From: UBA1435 sp041663285
GTDB taxonomy: Bacteria > Patescibacteriota > Microgenomatia > UBA12405
Assembly: GCA_041663285.1 (NCBI GenBank)
Contig: JBAZSP010000020.1
Location: forward strand, 1 to 21,376
Length of the DNA stretch: 21,376 nt
Direction of reading: 5' to 3'
Shown: piece by piece, positions 1 through 7,291 of the stretch
Position numbering within the stretch: the stretch's first letter is position 1
How the letters are laid out: each line of letters opens with the position of its first letter
The notes under the pieces: model-generated
What the model saw: only the letters and a program-made list of their open reading frames with translations
Told to the model about the DNA's origin: nothing
The model's database searches: none
Program-made: the position numbers and the translations under genes

Positions 1-273
1 CTTGGCGATTAGGGCTAAATTTTGGGTGCAAACCACCAAAGCCCGGAGGTTGGTTAAGTCACCTTCTTCGTATTGGGGAAACTGGTGAAAGAGAGTGTCG
101 GAAATCCAGAATTCCAGAATTGCATCTCCCAAAAATTCCAACCTTTCGTTGGAATTAATATTTTGGTGGCGGTTTTCGTTTAGGAAGGAGCGGTGGACCA
201 GGCTCTGATGGAGGAGCTCGGAATTTTTGAACTGAAAACCGATTTGCTGCTGGATTTGAGTGAGATCAGTCAT
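1..273 (-). CDS. rnc: Ribonuclease III, N-terminal part (runs off left edge)
   Basis: RNase III cleaves double-stranded RNA in rRNA and mRNA processing. Only the first 91 residues are in the window. They contain the signature of the family's catalytic domain: NERLEFLGDAILEFW at residues 42-56, with the conserved E and D of the metal site, followed by FPQYEEGDLTNLRA. The start is ATG at 273-271. It overlaps the nusB stop codon region by 8 bp, which suggests translational coupling in an rpmF-nusB-rnc unit. No Shine-Dalgarno is visible. The double-stranded-RNA-binding domain would lie outside the window. Identification is firm. Confidence 0.93.
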   Translation of the reverse strand, partial: MTDLTQIQQQIGFQFKNSELLHQSLVHRSFLNENRHQNINSNERLEFLGDAILEFWISDTLFHQFPQYEEGDLTNLRALVVCTQNLALIAK

Positions 274-655
274 GGGGAGCGGGAGGAGAGGTGACGGGGA
301 TATTGAGACGCTTGATGGCAGAACCCATAACCCCGTTAACAAAGGAGGAGCTGGAATCGGTGCCGAATTCTTTGGCTAATTCGACAGCTTCGTCAATTAT
401 AACTTTGGGAGGGTTAACTTTTTGGATGACTAATTCCCAGAGGGCGCAGCGGAGAATGGCCAGATCAACCCGGTTTATTTTTTCCAAAGGCCATTTGGGG
501 GCATTGTCGCTGATGATTTGGTCAAGCCGGGGAAGCTCTTTGATAATTTGGTGGTAGTCAGGCGAGATCTTGGCAGAATTACCCAATTGATAGGCAAAAA
601 CAGCTTGCATGTTGGAGATTCTTTTTAGGTGACGCGGATCGTGCTTATTTTTCAC
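266..655 (-). CDS. nusB: Transcription antitermination factor NusB
   Basis: NusB binds boxA RNA with S10 and takes part in rRNA antitermination. The 129-residue all-helical protein has the usual family length. Diagnostic stretches are the N-terminal RISNMQAVFAYQL, the central NRVDLAILRCALWEL and the C-terminal PPKVIIDEAVELAKEFG followed by SSSFVNGVMGSAI. The start is GTG at 655-653, which shares bases with the rpmF stop (GTGA overlap, 4 nt). The 3' end overlaps rnc by 8 bp. These overlaps make an rpmF-nusB-rnc operon very likely, with translation re-initiating at each junction. Confidence 0.95.
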   Translation of the reverse strand: MKNKHDPRHLKRISNMQAVFAYQLGNSAKISPDYHQIIKELPRLDQIISDNAPKWPLEKINRVDLAILRCALWELVIQKVNPPKVIIDEAVELAKEFGTDSSSSFVNGVMGSAIKRLNIPVTSPPAPHD

Positions 656-804
656 TGTTTGCAGTTAGGACAGAGAAATCCAGGTAATTTGGCTTGGCCG
701 CAATGACGGCAGGGAACTGTTTTGGCTAAAGGGGTGCCTTTTTGAGAAGCGCGGCGGCGGCCTTGACGACGGGAAGACGGCCAGTGTTTTGGTAAAGCGG
801 TCAT
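652..804 (-). CDS. rpmF: 50S ribosomal protein L32
   Basis: A 50-residue ribosomal protein. The N-terminus MTALPKHWPSSRRQGRRR has the ALPK...SRxRxxRR pattern of L32. The C-terminal half carries CRHC and CPNC pairs, the four-cysteine zinc knuckle of the zinc-binding L32 type. The ATG at 804 is preceded by TTGTTT, 17 bp, TAAAAT, with only 7 nt between the -10 box and the ATG. The message is therefore probably leaderless. The TGA stop overlaps the GTG start of nusB in a GTGA. Firm identification from the reading frame, cysteine spacing and length. Confidence 0.92.
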   Translation of the reverse strand: MTALPKHWPSSRRQGRRRASQKGTPLAKTVPCRHCGQAKLPGFLCPNCKQ

Positions 805-811
805 AAGGCAT

Positions 812-840
812 ATTTTAGGCTAGAACGCGATTAAAAACAA
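812..840 (-). promoter_or_regulatory. Promoter of rpmF-nusB-rnc
   Basis: On the minus strand, TTGTTT (840-835), a 17-bp spacer and TAAAAT (817-812) form a sigma-70-like promoter. Seven bases separate the -10 box from the rpmF ATG, so transcription should start at or next to the start codon. It sits in the 47-bp gap after recG. Visual match only. Confidence 0.6.
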
Positions 841-851
841 TGGAGGAGAAG

Positions 852-2858
852 TTAGTTGTGGGAAAGGTGGGTAGAATCGGGAAGGTTTTGGATTAAGTTG
901 TTTAAGTTAAAATCGGGACAGGAAGAGAGAAGGGAGGCAAGAAGCTGCTGGCCTTGGGTAATTAATTTGGCGTCGGAAATATCGGCTAATTTGAAAGAGG
1001 GGAAGCCGTGTTGGAGGAAAGAATAAACTTCGCCGGGGCCGCGGGATTTGAGATCAAAAAGGGCAATCTGAAAACCGTCGTGATGAGTTTCGAGATGCTT
1101 TAGGCGGTTTATGGCCTGATCGCTGGGATCTTTGGCAAAGAGAAAGCAATAACTTTGAAGACTCCCCCGCCCTACCCTACCCCGGAGCTGGTGAAGCTGG
1201 GCCAGGCCGAAACGGTCGGCTGAAAGAATGATCATGACAGAAGCGTTGGGGATATCGACTCCGACTTCGATAATTGGAGTGGTAACCAGTAATTGGATTT
1301 TGTTTTGACGGAAGTTTTTGAGAACAGTATTTCGGGCTTTAAGGGTGGTTTTGCCGTGAACAAGGCCAAGAGAGTACTTGGGAGAAAAGATGCTTTGAAA
1401 ATGGTCATATTGCTTGGTGGCGGATTCGACGGCAGATTGCTTTTCGGAAGGATCGATAAAGGGACAAACAACATAAACCTGACAATGTAAATCGTCGATT
1501 TGGTGCTTAATCCACTCGAGGCAATCGGGTTGTTTGTGGTTGGGGACTAAAAAGGTTTTGACGGGCAGACGGTTGTTGGGGATGGAAGTAATTGTAGACA
1601 GCTGCAGGCTACCAAGCATGGTAAGGCTGACAGTTCGGGGAATGGGGGTGGCAGTCATGGTAAGGGTGTGAGGGGGGTTTTTGAGGCCGGAGAGGAAGGA
1701 ACGCTGCTTGACCCCGAATTTGTGTTGCTCGTCGATAACCACCAGAGCTAGATGGCTTAAGGATTTTTGGTGATAAATGGCCGCGTGAGTGGCGACGACG
1801 ATAGAATTGGGCTTGAGATGATCCAAACTGGTTTTGGCAGAGGCGGTGAGGAGAACCAGAGGAATTTTGAGGCGGAGGAAATATTTTTTTAGATTTTGAA
1901 AGTGCTGGCGGCAAAGGATGTCGGTGGGAGCCATGATAAGAGAAAGCCCGTGGTTTAGGGAAGTTAAGTAGCAAGCCAGTGCGGCGACGATGGTTTTGCC
2001 GGAGCCAACATCGCCCTGTAAGAGCCGGTTCATCGGATGATTTGGAGATACCAGATCGGACTTAATTTCGTGCCAGGATTTCTCTTGAGATGGGGTGAGG
2101 CTAAAGGGTAAACGGGCGATAAATTTTTGGAGTTTTTGATCAATTAGCGGGGTAGCCGTTAGTTGTTGGTTGGGCTGGCGAATCGCCCATGATTTTTTTT
2201 GAAGATGAGAGAAAGCCAGAAGCGACAAAATTTCGTCGAGAGCCAATCTGGCTCGGGACAGTGTCAGCTGGGATTGGGTTTGGGGCTGGTGAATACGGGT
2301 TAGGGCAAAAGACAAAGGAGCCAAGCCGAATTTTTTGATGATAGCCGGCGGGAGAGGATCGGTAACCTCCGAGATTAACAGGGAAAGATGTTTTTGGATA
2401 GTTGAACGGAACCACTTGGAAGTCAGGCCTTCGGTTTCGGGATAAACACCGATAATTTTGCCGGTATTGTATTGGCCGTATTGGGGGGCGATAAAAGTAG
2501 GACGGTTTTGAAATAAGGTGACGGTGCCGGCAAAACTGAAGGTTTGGCCGACTTTTAAAGTTTGGCTAAGATAGGGCTGATTAAACCAGATAAGGTTGAG
2601 AGTGCCGGACTTGTCGGTGACGGTGGCTTTTTGGAGATTTTTGTGGGAACGGGTGTAGACGTTTTGGAAGTCAGTAATAATGCCGGTGATGGTAAAATTT
2701 TGGCCGGGGATGAGGTGGCTGATGGGAGAAATATGAGAAAAATCAAGATACCGGCTGGGGAAGTGATAGAGCAGATCTTTAAGATTAAAAATTCCCAGAC
2801 GGTTGAGCTTAAGAAGAGTTTTGGGCCCGATACCGGGAAGGGGGATGGAGGAGGCCAT
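852..2858 (-). CDS. recG: ATP-dependent DNA helicase RecG
   Basis: RecG reverses stalled replication forks and branch-migrates Holliday junctions. In numbering from the TTG at 2864, a helix-hairpin-helix-like N-terminus (PLPGIGPKTLLKL, residues 9-20) precedes the OB-fold wedge domain (about 50-135). The SF2 helicase core follows: Walker A GDVGSGKT (284-291), DEQH (378-381), MTATPIPRT, and motif VI HQLRGRVGRG. At about 670 residues it is near normal length. I prefer ATG at 2858 over TTG at 2864, because an extended -10 (TGATAACAT, 2875-2867) lies 8 nt before the ATG and only 2 nt before the TTG. It is divergent from the small membrane ORF at 2883. Confidence 0.95.
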   Translation of the reverse strand: MASSIPLPGIGPKTLLKLNRLGIFNLKDLLYHFPSRYLDFSHISPISHLIPGQNFTITGIITDFQNVYTRSHKNLQKATVTDKSGTLNLIWFNQPYLSQTLKVGQTFSFAGTVTLFQNRPTFIAPQYGQYNTGKIIGVYPETEGLTSKWFRSTIQKHLSLLISEVTDPLPPAIIKKFGLAPLSFALTRIHQPQTQSQLTLSRARLALDEILSLLAFSHLQKKSWAIRQPNQQLTATPLIDQKLQKFIARLPFSLTPSQEKSWHEIKSDLVSPNHPMNRLLQGDVGSGKTIVAALACYLTSLNHGLSLIMAPTDILCRQHFQNLKKYFLRLKIPLVLLTASAKTSLDHLKPNSIVVATHAAIYHQKSLSHLALVVIDEQHKFGVKQRSFLSGLKNPPHTLTMTATPIPRTVSLTMLGSLQLSTITSIPNNRLPVKTFLVPNHKQPDCLEWIKHQIDDLHCQVYVVCPFIDPSEKQSAVESATKQYDHFQSIFSPKYSLGLVHGKTTLKARNTVLKNFRQNKIQLLVTTPIIEVGVDIPNASVMIILSADRFGLAQLHQLRGRVGRGSLQSYCFLFAKDPSDQAINRLKHLETHHDGFQIALFDLKSRGPGEVYSFLQHGFPSFKLADISDAKLITQGQQLLASLLSSCPDFNLNNLIQNLPDSTHLSHN

Positions 2859-2866
2859 GCTCAACT

Positions 2867-2876
2867 ATGTTATCAT
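2867..2876. promoter_or_regulatory. Overlapping divergent extended -10 promoter, recG / small ORF
   Basis: The ten bases ATGTTATCAT read as TGTTATCAT on the plus strand, 6 nt before ATG 2883. On the minus strand they read as TGATAACAT, 8 nt before ATG 2858. One near-palindrome thus supplies an extended -10 box (TGnTAnnnT) for both directions. No good -35 is visible on either side. RNA polymerase could presumably not open both directions at once, so the two units would compete. Confidence 0.5.
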
Positions 2877-2882
2877 TATCCA

Positions 2883-2987
2883 ATGAGAGTGAAGAGGAAG
2901 ACTATAAAGAAAGCGATATTGATTGTGACGATGCTGGTGCTTTTAATTTCCGGATTGGTACCGACACTGGGAATGCTGATAAAATAG
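2883..2987 (+). CDS. Small membrane peptide (34 aa), unknown function
   Basis: A 34-residue ORF reads MRVKRKTIKKAILIVTMLVL and continues to GMLIK. A basic N-terminus (about six K/R in ten residues) is followed by one hydrophobic helix of roughly 20 residues, typical of a single-pass peptide with the N-terminus inside. The ATG is 6 nt after an extended -10 box. The TAG stop is 4 nt before the ATG of the penicillin-binding protein, so the two are co-transcribed and possibly translationally coupled. It could be a small partner of the PBP, a leader ORF, or a chance ORF. I do not recognise a family; the promoter fit is the best argument that it is real. Confidence 0.5.
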   Translation: MRVKRKTIKKAILIVTMLVLLISGLVPTLGMLIK

Positions 2988-2991
2988 TAAA

Positions 2992-5715
2992 ATGAAAGTC
3001 GACCGGAGAAGACTGAAGATAAGGCTTTTGAGGTGGGGGGCGGAGAAAAAAAAGAGATTAATCGGATGGTATATGAAGACAAAAAATACAATTTTTGTTA
3101 ACAGAAGAAGAATACTTTACGCGATATTTGGGGTGTTGTTTTTGGGGACGGTTTTGAGCTATGTGGGGATGTTTGTTTTGTTTGCCTGGTTTGCTAAGGA
3201 TTTGCCCACCCCGACCAAAGTAGTCCGGCGGGAAGGCTACGCCAGCCAGATTTTTGACCGGAACGGAGAGCTTTTGTATGACGTTTATAAAGAAGCCAAA
3301 AGAACTCCGGTGACCTGGGAACAGGTGCCGGATTACCTGAAAAAAGCGACGGTGGCCATAGAAGATAAAGATTTTTATAAACACGGCGGGTTTGACCCGC
3401 TGACGCCTTTAAGGATTTTGAAGAACCTGGTGATGAAGCAGAGGCTGATAGGCGGATCGACACTAACCCAGCAGTTGGTCAAAAACGTATTGCTGACTAC
3501 GGAAAGGACGATGAACCGTAAAATTAAAGAATTAATTTTGGCGATTCAGATTGACGCAAAATATAAGAAAGAAGAAATTCTTCTGATGTATTTGAACGAA
3601 ACCCCATACGGCGGGCCGGCCTGGGGAGTGGGAGCGGCATCGGAGCAGTATTTTGGGAAGCCAGTGTCGGAATTAAATTTGGTCGAATGTGCGATTTTGG
3701 CCGGCTTACCCCAAAGACCGAACACCTATTCGCCGTTTTCGAAGACGCCACGGGCTTACATTGACCGGACACAGCAGGTGCTGACGAGGATGGTGCAGGA
3801 CGGTTATCTTGATGCCAAATTGGCGGAAGAAACCCTGGCCCTGGCGGCAAAATATGATTTTTATGAAAATAAAACTTCTATTATGTCGCCCCACTTTGTG
3901 TTTTGGGTGAAGGAGCAATTATCGGAAAGATACGGTGAGGATGTGGTGGAAGGCGGCGGATTGAAAGTATATACCACCCTGGATCTGAAACTGCAGAACG
4001 AAGTTCAAAAAATTATTTCGGAGGAGATTGATAAGGCAGAAAAGCTGGATATTAGTAACGGGGCGGCGGTGATAATTGACCCAAAGACGGGACAAGTACT
4101 GTCGATGGTGGGCTCGAGGGGCTATTTTTCGGACAAAACGGACGGAAAATTTAATGTGGTTACTCAAGGGCTTAGACAGCCGGGATCGGCAATTAAGCCG
4201 GTAACCTACCTGACGGCTTTAAAGAAAGGCTGGACGCCGGGGAGCATGATCATAGATGCTCCGGTGACATTTGAAGGCAGCGGCGGCCAAAAAGCGTATT
4301 CACCTCAAAATTATAACGGCAAATATAACGGGCCGATGTCGATTCGGACCGCCCTGGGAAATTCGATTAATACGACGGCGGTGAAGATGCTGGCAAATGT
4401 GGGCCTTCAAAACATGCTGCAGACGGCTTTTGAAATGGGAATGACGACTTTGGAGCCATCGGCGGAAAACTTGCGGAAGTTTGGGCTGGCGGTAACCTTG
4501 GGTGGAGCCGAAGTTAAAATGATTGATTTGGCGGCGGCTTACAGCTCCTTTGCCAACGGCGGTAAAAAGATAGATTTGGTGGGAGTGCTAAAGGTGGAAG
4601 ACCGAAACGGCCGGGTGCTGGAAGAATATAAACAGGTGGAGTTTCCCAGCGTTATGACGGCGGAAGAGGCGTTTTTGATTAGTAATATATTGTCGGATAA
4701 TTCAGCCAGAGAAATAACTTTTGGCCGGCAAAACGCTTTGGTGATCCCCAACTACCAGGTGGCGGTTAAAACCGGAACTACTAACGATAAAAGGGATAAC
4801 TGGGCTATAGGCTGGACACCCAATCTGACGGTGGCGGTGTGGGTGGGTAACAACAATAATTCGCCAATGGGCAAGATTGCTTCCGGGGTGTCGGGTGCCA
4901 GCCCAATCTGGCGGAGAATAATGCTTTATGAACTGCCCAACAGACCAAAAGAAGATTTTGTTAAGCCGGAAAAGGTGATTAGCCTGGAGGTGGATAAGTT
5001 ATCGGGCTTTCCGGCACATGATGGCTATGCGACTAAAACTGAATATTATATTGAGGGAACCCAGCCGAACAACCCGGATCCAATCCATATGAAACTAAAA
5101 CTGTGCCGGGGAGTTAATGGCCTGGCGACGCCGGACGATGTTCAGTCGGGTAATTATGAAGAAAAAGAATTTATTAAACTGGCCGAAGATGATCCGGTTT
5201 CAAAAGACGGGAAAAACCGATGGCAGGAAGGCATTGATTCCTGGATTAATCAGCAAACAGAGAGGGAAAAATATTTTCCACCCTCCGATTTTTGCCGAAG
5301 TGACGGATTGGTTAATGTGGGGATTGACAGCCCGGGGCATAGATCGACCGTCGGCTCGACTTTTGATGTAAGGATCAAGACTAATTCGGTTAAAAAAATT
5401 GTGGAAGTTAAGCTGTGGGCGGACGGGGTGGAGAAAAAATCATGGACAGAAAAGCCGTATGAGGTCAGCTTGAGCCTGCCGGATGGGACGCATAAGCTAA
5501 AAGTGAAAGCGACCGATAAGGACGGTAACAGCCAGGAAAGAGAAGCGGATATTGGGGTAAACGTCCCCTGGGATTGGACGCCGTCGCCTGTCCTGACTGC
5601 CACTCCCCTACCGACGGTGACCGTGGCACCAACAGCGGTGCCGACGGCAGCACCGACAACAATTCCGACTGCAGCACCCACTGTTTTGCCGACAGCGACG
5701 GTGACGGGGGTATAA
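2992..5715 (+). CDS. Class A penicillin-binding protein (PBP1A type)
   Basis: A bifunctional peptidoglycan synthase of 907 residues, anchored in the membrane. A long basic cytoplasmic N-terminus (1-40) precedes a membrane helix (about 41-66). The GT51 glycosyltransferase domain follows, with EDKDFYKHGGF (catalytic Glu124), GGSTLTQQLVKN, and KKEEILLMYLNE. The transpeptidase domain has SxxK at Ser399-Lys402 (GSAIKP), SIN at 458-460, and KTG at 593-595 (KTGTTNDKRDNWAIGW). After the catalytic core comes an Ig-like/Big-type segment (about 790-865), then a Pro/Thr/Ala-rich tail (about 870-907) with TATPLPTVT-like repeats that resembles a wall-spanning spacer. The start follows the small membrane ORF by 4 nt. 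All catalytic motifs are intact. Confidence 0.95.
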   Translation: MKVDRRRLKIRLLRWGAEKKKRLIGWYMKTKNTIFVNRRRILYAIFGVLFLGTVLSYVGMFVLFAWFAKDLPTPTKVVRREGYASQIFDRNGELLYDVYKEAKRTPVTWEQVPDYLKKATVAIEDKDFYKHGGFDPLTPLRILKNLVMKQRLIGGSTLTQQLVKNVLLTTERTMNRKIKELILAIQIDAKYKKEEILLMYLNETPYGGPAWGVGAASEQYFGKPVSELNLVECAILAGLPQRPNTYSPFSKTPRAYIDRTQQVLTRMVQDGYLDAKLAEETLALAAKYDFYENKTSIMSPHFVFWVKEQLSERYGEDVVEGGGLKVYTTLDLKLQNEVQKIISEEIDKAEKLDISNGAAVIIDPKTGQVLSMVGSRGYFSDKTDGKFNVVTQGLRQPGSAIKPVTYLTALKKGWTPGSMIIDAPVTFEGSGGQKAYSPQNYNGKYNGPMSIRTALGNSINTTAVKMLANVGLQNMLQTAFEMGMTTLEPSAENLRKFGLAVTLGGAEVKMIDLAAAYSSFANGGKKIDLVGVLKVEDRNGRVLEEYKQVEFPSVMTAEEAFLISNILSDNSAREITFGRQNALVIPNYQVAVKTGTTNDKRDNWAIGWTPNLTVAVWVGNNNNSPMGKIASGVSGASPIWRRIMLYELPNRPKEDFVKPEKVISLEVDKLSGFPAHDGYATKTEYYIEGTQPNNPDPIHMKLKLCRGVNGLATPDDVQSGNYEEKEFIKLAEDDPVSKDGKNRWQEGIDSWINQQTEREKYFPPSDFCRSDGLVNVGIDSPGHRSTVGSTFDVRIKTNSVKKIVEVKLWADGVEKKSWTEKPYEVSLSLPDGTHKLKVKATDKDGNSQEREADIGVNVPWDWTPSPVLTATPLPTVTVAPTAVPTAAPTTIPTAAPTVLPTATVTGV

Positions 5716-5773
5716 GAGGGGAATAGGACAACTCAATTGTTGAGCTAATCATTAAATAGAGAACTGTAGATAT

Positions 5774-5782
5774 TGATATAAT
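5774..5782 (+). promoter_or_regulatory. Extended -10 promoter of phosphotransferase gene
   Basis: TGATATAAT is a perfect extended -10 box. Only 5 nt (CGTTT) separate it from the ATG at 5788, so the transcript should be leaderless. No -35 is evident, as expected for extended -10 promoters. A small inverted repeat CTCAATTGTTGAG at 5732-5744, between the PBP stop and this promoter, has no U-run and is not called as a terminator. Confidence 0.6.
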
Positions 5783-5787
5783 CGTTT

Positions 5788-6657
5788 ATGAACGAAAAAC
5801 GTTATCCTTCGTATTCATGGGGAGATATTTCAAGCAAGCTTGGCGAACTTGTTGCTGTCGATGGAGGTTATACCAGGGCAACGAGAGGGATAATAAGACA
5901 AGACGACGGAACCAATATTTTTATAAAACAAGGGGTTGACGACGATACCCGAAGATGGGCTGAAAAAGAAATTGAGGTATACCGATTTCTTGAGCTAAAC
6001 TCGTATCCTCATATTCCGACCTTATTGTCGGTAAATCCTGACAAGACGGGATTTGCCCTATCGGCTTGTTTGCCGGAGGATGGCTGGAAGTGGCAGGGGG
6101 GTTGGAACCAGCAAAGACTGGAGAGGACTTTGGAAGCTATGGATGCTTTGGCAACCTTGGTACCAGATGGGAAATTTTTGGGCCTGTTTTCTGAACGGGT
6201 TGTTAGTGGGAGCGATGAGGGATGGCTGCCTCTTCTTAATTCTGAAGAACTCCAGCTTAACTTGATGAGGAAAGTTGAAAAAGCCGGTGCTCGGGTCGAT
6301 ATTAAAAAGGAATCATTGAAGGCTGATTTTGCATTTCAATACACTCATTTAGTCCATAATGATATTCGGGCTGACAATTGTGCCTGGAACGAAGGACAAA
6401 ACAGAGTTTGCCTGGTTGACTGGAACTGGGCTCAAATGGGTGACAGGAGAATAGATGTTGCGGCCACATTGGTCGATGTTTTTTACGGTGGTTTTGATAT
6501 TTCGCCATTTTACAAACGGATTGATAGTAGCGCCCTTCATTGGCTGGCTGGATATTGGCTAAAATCAGCCAGCACACCAGGCCCCGAAAAAGTTAGAGAA
6601 TTTCAATTGAAATCAGGCTTAACAGCATTGAAGCTTGTTGATCAAATTGAGGGGTGA
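5788..6657 (+). CDS. APH-family phosphotransferase (kinase-like fold)
   Basis: A 289-residue protein with the aminoglycoside/choline-kinase-like fold. The N-lobe has IFIKQG (Lys47 as candidate ATP lysine) and a Glu around 61-63. The C-lobe has the catalytic loop LVHNDIRADN (His190, Asp192, Asn197) and VDWNWAQMGDR (Asp211), the metal-binding DxD-like motif. Both match the HxDxxxxN...D signature of the APH family, which phosphorylates small molecules such as aminoglycosides, choline or homoserine. The substrate cannot be told from sequence. It is preceded by its own extended -10 promoter and followed by a GNAT gene. The pair interrupts housekeeping genes and looks acquired. Codon use is more AT-rich than in the PBP gene. 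Confidence 0.82.
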   Translation: MNEKRYPSYSWGDISSKLGELVAVDGGYTRATRGIIRQDDGTNIFIKQGVDDDTRRWAEKEIEVYRFLELNSYPHIPTLLSVNPDKTGFALSACLPEDGWKWQGGWNQQRLERTLEAMDALATLVPDGKFLGLFSERVVSGSDEGWLPLLNSEELQLNLMRKVEKAGARVDIKKESLKADFAFQYTHLVHNDIRADNCAWNEGQNRVCLVDWNWAQMGDRRIDVAATLVDVFYGGFDISPFYKRIDSSALHWLAGYWLKSASTPGPEKVREFQLKSGLTALKLVDQIEG

Positions 6658-6707
6658 GGTTTGAAAATTGGTCCGTCTAGCGAACATTAAGACATTTGTT
6701 TCTAAGA

Positions 6708-6716
6708 TGATAAAAT
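6708..6716 (+). promoter_or_regulatory. Extended -10 promoter of the GNAT gene
   Basis: TGATAAAAT (TGnTAAAAT) lies 5 nt before the ATG at 6722. It supports that codon as the start of a leaderless message, rather than the upstream TTG (6668) or ATG (6707), which overlaps the box. Confidence 0.5.
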
Positions 6717-6721
6717 TTGCC

Positions 6722-7291
6722 ATGGATGTAATTGGTGCAGATATTGATGTTTGTTTTTCTACTCCTAAGGATTTTAAAAAAATAATTATTTTGTTGGATG
6801 AAATTACTGAGACCATCAATCACAAAAAAGGGTGGTCGAAGTATAAAGTATCAACCACTCTTGCACGCCAAAAAGATGTTTACAAAAAAATACTTTTAGG
6901 TGAAAACAAAATATTTGTCGCCAAGTATAAGGAAGAAATTGTAGGGTTAATCAATATGCAGATTGTTTACAATCTTCGACACGGATGGAGACGAGCCCAC
7001 CTAGAAGAAGTAGTGGTTCACTCAAAGTATCGGGGTCTTGGGATTGGAACTAAATTAATTAATGCAGTTAAGAATCATTGTTTATCAAACAAAATAAAGG
7101 TTATTAAGCTAATGTGCGGTAACCAGTTAACTGATGCTTTGGCATTTTATAAAAAAACGGCTTTGTTTTTAAAGATAAGGGGCTACGATTTGAGTTTGAA
7201 TAACATCTGGGCTGGTACTATTTACCGGGGAGTAAGGCCGAAGGCTGAAAGGTGGATTTTTTTGGCGGTTTTGTCGTCGCAATTGAAATAA
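6722..7291 (+). CDS. GNAT-family N-acetyltransferase
   Basis: About 189 residues. The acetyl-CoA-binding motif A is clear: LEEVVVHSKYRGLGIGTKL, with RGLGIG as the pyrophosphate loop after the beta4 strand (IVGLINMQIV earlier). The beginning IDVCFSTPKDF is the usual first GNAT strand. The substrate is unknown. I chose ATG 6722 because of the extended -10 five bases upstream and because the fold starts there. TTG 6668, behind a weak GGTGAGG, would add 18 residues. The last 70 bp overlap the 3' end of pheT on the other strand, so the C-terminal residues after about TIYRG are encoded in antisense pheT sequence. This is probably run-on past a lost stop codon. It is strongly AT-rich compared with its neighbours. 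Confidence 0.8.
   Translation: MDVIGADIDVCFSTPKDFKKIIILLDEITETINHKKGWSKYKVSTTLARQKDVYKKILLGENKIFVAKYKEEIVGLINMQIVYNLRHGWRRAHLEEVVVHSKYRGLGIGTKLINAVKNHCLSNKIKVIKLMCGNQLTDALAFYKKTALFLKIRGYDLSLNNIWAGTIYRGVRPKAERWIFLAVLSSQLK

Noticed and set aside
2562..2882. 141-residue plus-strand ORF over the recG start
   Set aside because: Most of it is antisense to recG's conserved N-terminus. Only the last 34 codons, outside recG, look independent.
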